64,000 bases of DNA from Proteus terrae subsp. cibarius (lineage in GTDB: Bacteria > Pseudomonadota > Gammaproteobacteria > Enterobacterales > Enterobacteriaceae), in the NCBI RefSeq assembly GCF_011045835.1, contig NZ_CP047349.1, positions 806,001 to 870,000 on the forward strand, written 5' to 3'. Positions 60,731 to 64,000 of the stretch are shown piece by piece. The notes under the pieces are model-generated. The model did not search any database. It saw nothing but the letters and a program-made list of their open reading frames with translations, and was not told the origin of the DNA. How positions within the stretch are numbered: the first letter of the stretch is position 1; the number at the start of each line of letters is the position of its first letter. The translations under genes were made by a program, and so were the position numbers.

Positions 60731-62323
60731 TTATTCTCCATGTCGAATTTGTTCCCAACTTAAATCGAATTTCGCAAGATATTTACGTAGGCGATCGGCA
60801 TCGTTGGGTTGTTTTTTATTTTGTCTTGATACTGCGAAAAGTTTTCTACCGGCTTCTGAGAGCGTTGATGATTGCTGGCACGTTTTGATAACTGTATTGA
60901 GTTGGCTAAGATCGAAAAGATCAATATCAGTACTATTAAATAAAGAAGAGGAAGTAACTCCCCAATTTTGTTTTAAACGATTAATTTCTTCATCAACAAG
61001 AGGAAGGGTAATACGACCATTTTCGGCAAGTGTTGCCATTCGCGTTATACTAGCACTAAGTTCACGGAAATTACCACGCCATAATGCCTGTTCAGATGTT
61101 GCAAATCGAATATAGTGTGATTTCGCATCAGAATTAAAGCGAATTGCCTTTTGATAAAGCTTTGCAAAGTGATGCAATTCATAATCGACGTTAGGCTCAA
61201 TATCCTCTTTACGATCGGCTAAACCCGGCAGTGAAAAAGACCATAAATTGATCCTCGCATAGAGATCTTCACGAAAAAGCCCTTTTGCGATTTGTTTGTC
61301 CATATCTCGATGCGTTCCCGCAATTAGCTGAAAATCGCTTTGAACTTCAGTATCGGAGCCATAAGGATAAAAAGATTTCTCTTCTATTGCTTTCAGCAAC
61401 ATTGCTTGTTCATCAAGTCCTAGTTCCGCAATTTCATCAAGAAATAAAATTCCTTTATCGGCCTCCCTTAATAAACCTTGTCTGGCTTGTAATGCGCCTG
61501 TAAATGCCCCTTTTACGTGGCCAAATAAAGTAGACATGGCGTTATCACCGCGCAAAGTGGCGCAGTTAACAGCAATAAAACGTCCTTTTACAAAATGACG
61601 AGACTGCCGTAATTCATAAATACGCTGAGCAAGAAATGATTTCCCGGCTCCTGTAGGGCCTGTTAATAAAATGGGTGCAACAGAGCGTAATGCCACTCGC
61701 TCAATCTGAGCAATTAAAGTATTAAAACGTTCGTTGCGTGTGGCTATTCCTGATTTTAAGAAAGAGAGTGACTCATTATGGTAGTGCTCGAATCGGCTGG
61801 TTAGTTTTGTATAACGGCTTAAATCAAGATCAATAACAGAATAACTCCCCGTGGCTGATTGTACTGTTTTGATACCATCTTCATTTTCGATTTTAGAAGA
61901 AGGGGAAGTTTGTAATAGTTTTGCAGGTAAGTAGTGCGCTTCAGTCAGTAAAAACCAGCAAATCTGAGCGATGTGAGTACCCGTTGTGATATGGATATAA
62001 TATTCTTCATTTTCAGTATCAAATGGATAATTCACTGCAAAATCAAGAAAGTGACTGTAAACCTCTTCCAGATCCCAAGGATCACAAATATCAATTTCGT
62101 AAGGTAATACTTCTGTATCAGGAGAGACAGTATGAATATCTTCAATGATTTTTGATGCTAATATTGAATCATTGGGTTGATGGATCATGACCAATCGACT
62201 AACGGGGAAATCTTTTTGATGGCAAATAGAAATTGTTGGACGCCATGAGTTCCATCTTTTATGGCTTTTTCCCCGTTTATCTAATGTTGTGCCTAAAACA
62301 CCAATCACCACTTTGCGTTTCAT
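60731..62323 (-). CDS. rtcR: RtcR, CARF-domain sigma54 activator of RNA repair
   Basis: Transcription activator of the rtc RNA-repair operon. The 530-residue product (E. coli 532) has an N-terminal CARF-type domain (about 1-180, with TTGTHIAQICWFLLTEA), which in Salmonella responds to damaged-tRNA fragments. The sigma54-activating AAA+ domain follows: Walker A GPTGAGKS (222-229), GAFTGA (272-277), Walker B ILFLDE (292-297). A C-terminal helix-turn-helix region completes it. An AGGG ribosome site precedes the ATG, and a 19-bp perfect inverted repeat lies just upstream of it. A sigma54 promoter faces away at 62489-62504. Confidence 0.96.
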   Translation of the reverse strand: MKRKVVIGVLGTTLDKRGKSHKRWNSWRPTISICHQKDFPVSRLVMIHQPNDSILASKIIEDIHTVSPDTEVLPYEIDICDPWDLEEVYSHFLDFAVNYPFDTENEEYYIHITTGTHIAQICWFLLTEAHYLPAKLLQTSPSSKIENEDGIKTVQSATGSYSVIDLDLSRYTKLTSRFEHYHNESLSFLKSGIATRNERFNTLIAQIERVALRSVAPILLTGPTGAGKSFLAQRIYELRQSRHFVKGRFIAVNCATLRGDNAMSTLFGHVKGAFTGALQARQGLLREADKGILFLDEIAELGLDEQAMLLKAIEEKSFYPYGSDTEVQSDFQLIAGTHRDMDKQIAKGLFREDLYARINLWSFSLPGLADRKEDIEPNVDYELHHFAKLYQKAIRFNSDAKSHYIRFATSEQALWRGNFRELSASITRMATLAENGRITLPLVDEEINRLKQNWGVTSSSLFNSTDIDLFDLSQLNTVIKTCQQSSTLSEAGRKLFAVSRQNKKQPNDADRLRKYLAKFDLSWEQIRHGE

Positions 62324-62335
62324 TAAGTTATCCCT

Positions 62336-62383
62336 ACTTATCTTTTTATCTATATTTATAAATGTATAGATAAAAAGATAAGT
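62336..62383. repeat. 19-bp perfect inverted repeat in the rtcR leader
   Basis: Arms ACTTATCTTTTTATCTATA (62336-62354) and its exact complement (62365-62383), with a 10-nt spacer that is itself mostly palindromic. It lies 13 bp before the rtcR ATG, immediately 5' of the ribosome site. It could be an RNA hairpin in the leader or a DNA operator. Confidence 0.9.
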
Positions 62384-62488
62384 TTTTATCGATTTTAATT
62401 CAATAGCTAAATATTTAAAAATTACACTGAAAATCCTTTTATTAATTAAAACATATAGTTATAAATATTTTTGGTGATATTTAAAAAC

Positions 62489-62504
62489 TTGGCACGATAC
62501 TCGC
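62489..62504 (+). promoter_or_regulatory. Sigma54 promoter of the RtcR-controlled operon
   Basis: TTGGCACGATACTCGC keeps the invariant GG (62491-62492) and GC (62503-62504) with exactly 10 nt between them, and TGGCAC matches the -24 consensus fully. It reads rightward toward the tRNA-like RNA and the slipin gene, divergent from rtcR. Start expected near 62516. RtcR binding sites should lie between it and rtcR (62384-62488). Confidence 0.88.
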
Positions 62505-62563
62505 AATATTATTAATGTCTTGAGCAGATTTTAAATCTGGTAGGCACATAAAGAACACTCTGT

Positions 62564-62648
62564 GGTGTTATCTAAATGTGTTCCTCCACATCGGGACTCT
62601 GTAGGTGAAGAGGGTTATTTTCAGGTTCGATTCCTGACACCAAAACCA
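62564..62648 (+). ncRNA. tRNA-like RNA downstream of the sigma54 promoter (candidate Y RNA)
   Basis: A perfect T-arm TCAGG-TTCGATT-CCTGA (62621-62637) follows a D-arm-like hairpin CTCT-GTAGGTGA-AGAG (62597-62612) and another hairpin ATGTG-TTCCTC-CACAT (62576-62591). GGTGT (62564-62568) can pair with ACACC (62637-62641). A CCA occurs at 62646-62648. The anticodon arm and a 7-bp acceptor of a true tRNA are missing. In Salmonella the RtcR-controlled operon encodes Y RNAs (YrlA/YrlB) whose one end mimics a tRNA. Ends are approximate, and assignment as a Y RNA needs covariance evidence. Confidence 0.6.
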
Positions 62649-62685
62649 TTACAAATCCAAATGTAAAATTAAATATAAAAAATCG

Positions 62686-62742
62686 TTGTGACAGCAGTAT
62701 CGTCACCTTGCTTATCCACCAGCAACTACGCTGGATTGAAGG
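62686..62742 (+). other. Structured leader RNA upstream of the slipin gene
   Basis: Hairpins GTGAC (62688-62692)/GTCAC (62702-62706) and CCAGC (62719-62723)/GCTGG (62730-62734), the latter enclosed by CCTT (62706-62709)/AAGG (62739-62742). It could be a second small RNA, as yrlB lies beside yrlA in Salmonella, or a leader structure. Confidence 0.4.
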
Positions 62743-62880
62743 CAGAAGAAGAGACAAACAAAGTATCGTTCCTCTCTTGTTTTCCCTTCGATTTCGCCAA
62801 GTTTGTTCGTGGGAAGCAAGTCACGATAAAAATGGTAATAAAAGAAAGCCAATAATAAAGAAGAGAAAAAGGAAGCAATG

Positions 62881-64000
62881 ATGATAAGAACAACAATAAA
62901 AGTGAAACAGGGACAACTGGGTTTATTAAAGAAGGACGATGAATATATTGATGTCCTTGCTGTGGGTGAACATAAATTTTTCGATCTTCGCCGTCAATTA
63001 AGTGTTGAGCTGGTGGAATTAAACGGCCCTGCAATTGAAAGGGAAAAAGCTGAATTTTTACGCCAATATCATCCAGAATGGGTGAGTGAATATTGTTTTG
63101 ATATTGTGCTATCTGATGAAGAGATTGGCTTACTTTATGAAAATGGCTCTCTCAAAGAGATCTTATCGCCGAGTACTCGCCGCCTCTATTGGAATTATGC
63201 ACAGCGCTCAATGGAAGTGTTGTCAGCAAATGAATTGGAAGTTTCGCCAGCTTTGGTTAAAAAATTACAGTATCCAAAATTACGTAACCAGACGATAAAA
63301 GGCAGTGAAGGTGTATTAAGTGTGGATATTCCGACATGGCATGCTGGCATTATCCGTGTTAATGGTGAAACTCAATCACTATTACCACCTGGATTAAAAG
63401 GCTATTGGCGTTATCAGCACAAAGTTGATGTTGAAGTCGTTGATATGCGCTTGCAAACACTCGATGTAAGTGGTCAAGAGATCTTAACAAAAGATAAAGT
63501 GACCTTACGCATTAATCTGTCAGCGAGTTGGCGTTATCGCGACGTGCTTTCAGCGTACCAACTACTGAGTTCACCTCTTGAGTTCTTATATAAAGAGTTG
63601 CAGTTTGCGTTACGTGAAGCCGTAGGAACAAGAACATTGGATGAATTATTAGAAAATAAAACACTGATTGACAGTTTAGTGAGTGAAAAAATCAGGGAAG
63701 TGACTAAAGGATATGGCATTGAAGTAGCTTCATTAGGGGTAAAAGACATTGTTTTACCGGGTGAAATGAAAACGATTTTAGCGCAGGTGGTTGAGGCTGA
63801 AAAATCAGCTCAGGCTAATGTTATACGTCGAAGAGAAGAGACATCCGCGACACGTTCTTTATTAAATACGGCAAAAGTGATGGAAAACAATCCAGTAGCT
63901 CTACGATTAAAAGAGCTAGAAACCGTAGAACGTATTGCAGAACGTATTGATAAGATTTCCGTTTATGGTGGTTTAGACCAAGTATTAAACGGGCTAGTAC
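62881..64000 (+). CDS. Slipin (stomatin/SPFH-like) protein, 3' end outside window
   Basis: SPFH-family scaffold protein. 373 residues are visible, and the frame is open to the window end. Seen: an unusual soluble N-terminal extension (about 1-135) with no clear membrane segment, then an SPFH core (VDVEVVDMRLQTLDVSGQEILTKDKVTLRINLS in parts) and the slipin C-terminal coiled-coil region with SATRSLLNTAKVMENNP. The ATG at 62881 has 7-nt spacing from AGGA; 62878 is an alternative. It is the first protein gene after the RtcR-type promoter, so it is probably induced with RNA repair. RtcB/RtcA would be expected next, beyond the window. Confidence 0.85.
   Translation, partial: MIRTTIKVKQGQLGLLKKDDEYIDVLAVGEHKFFDLRRQLSVELVELNGPAIEREKAEFLRQYHPEWVSEYCFDIVLSDEEIGLLYENGSLKEILSPSTRRLYWNYAQRSMEVLSANELEVSPALVKKLQYPKLRNQTIKGSEGVLSVDIPTWHAGIIRVNGETQSLLPPGLKGYWRYQHKVDVEVVDMRLQTLDVSGQEILTKDKVTLRINLSASWRYRDVLSAYQLLSSPLEFLYKELQFALREAVGTRTLDELLENKTLIDSLVSEKIREVTKGYGIEVASLGVKDIVLPGEMKTILAQVVEAEKSAQANVIRRREETSATRSLLNTAKVMENNPVALRLKELETVERIAERIDKISVYGGLDQVLNGLV

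Noticed and set aside
62469-62476. TTTGGTG that could be a 7-bp acceptor partner for CACCAAA (62638-62644)
   Set aside because: It lies upstream of the sigma54 promoter and so outside the expected transcript, and would need a 170-nt span. Probably coincidence unless another promoter is used.
62572-62757. Minus-strand 61-codon frame encoding VSGIEPENNPL
   Set aside because: It is antisense to the tRNA-like T-arm. Such GIEPE/GLEPA peptides are a known artefact over tRNA-type sequences, so I used it as support for the RNA, not as a gene.

Overview
The window looks like a chromosomal segment of an AT-rich enterobacterium of the Morganellaceae, most likely Proteus or a close relative. The basis is many proteins close to their E. 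coli orthologues, low GC with AT-rich intergenic DNA, and E. coli-like gene blocks (sfsA-dksA-gluQ-pcnB-folK-panBCD; rlmD-relA-mazG-pyrG-eno; epd-pgk-fbaA) joined by junctions not found in E. coli. The genus is inferred from style and gene order, not from a search.

Layout. 1-2280: the 3' part of a D-serine permease gene and dsdA. 2415-10324 (minus): a six-gene locus, uhpA-uhpB-uhpC-afuA-afuB-afuC, in which a sugar-phosphate sensing system sits directly upstream of a binding-protein ABC importer instead of uhpT. 10504-12648: panB-panC-panD. 12969-14235: a solo tnpB element (IS200/IS605 superfamily) between panB and folK. 14275-18734 (minus): sfsA-dksA-gluQ-pcnB-folK, with pcnB starting at an AUU codon as in E. 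coli. 18802-29171: hrpB, mrcB, hemL, erpA, btuF, mtnN, dgt. 29561-37676: rlmD, relA, mazG, pyrG, eno. 37930-45592: an INDY-type anion transporter, mltD, gloB, a methyltransferase, rnhA, dnaQ, tRNA-Asp(GUC), then a small accessory patch with a SUKH-type immunity-like gene and two unrecognised genes. 46151-51868: tktA, epd, pgk, fbaA, with a Cra-like operator before epd. 52026-59787: a peptide transporter, hpaC and hpaR without the rest of the hpa pathway, a BetT-type transporter, a LEA-like repeat lipoprotein and a DUF421/YetF membrane protein.

The right end (59804-64000) is the most interesting part. Minus-strand rtcR and rnz (RNase Z) are divergent from a good sigma54 promoter. That promoter leads into a tRNA-like RNA, then further structured leader RNA, then a slipin/SPFH gene that runs off the window. 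This resembles an RtcR-controlled RNA-repair operon. Neither rtcB/rtcA nor a Ro60 homologue is inside the window, so the identity of the whole operon remains an inference.

Most of the rest is housekeeping: central carbon metabolism (eno, tktA, epd, pgk, fbaA), the stringent response (relA, dksA), nucleotide metabolism (pyrG, dgt, mazG), cofactor synthesis (panBCD, folK, hemL), RNA maturation and modification (pcnB, gluQ, rlmD, rnz) and cell wall (mrcB, mltD).
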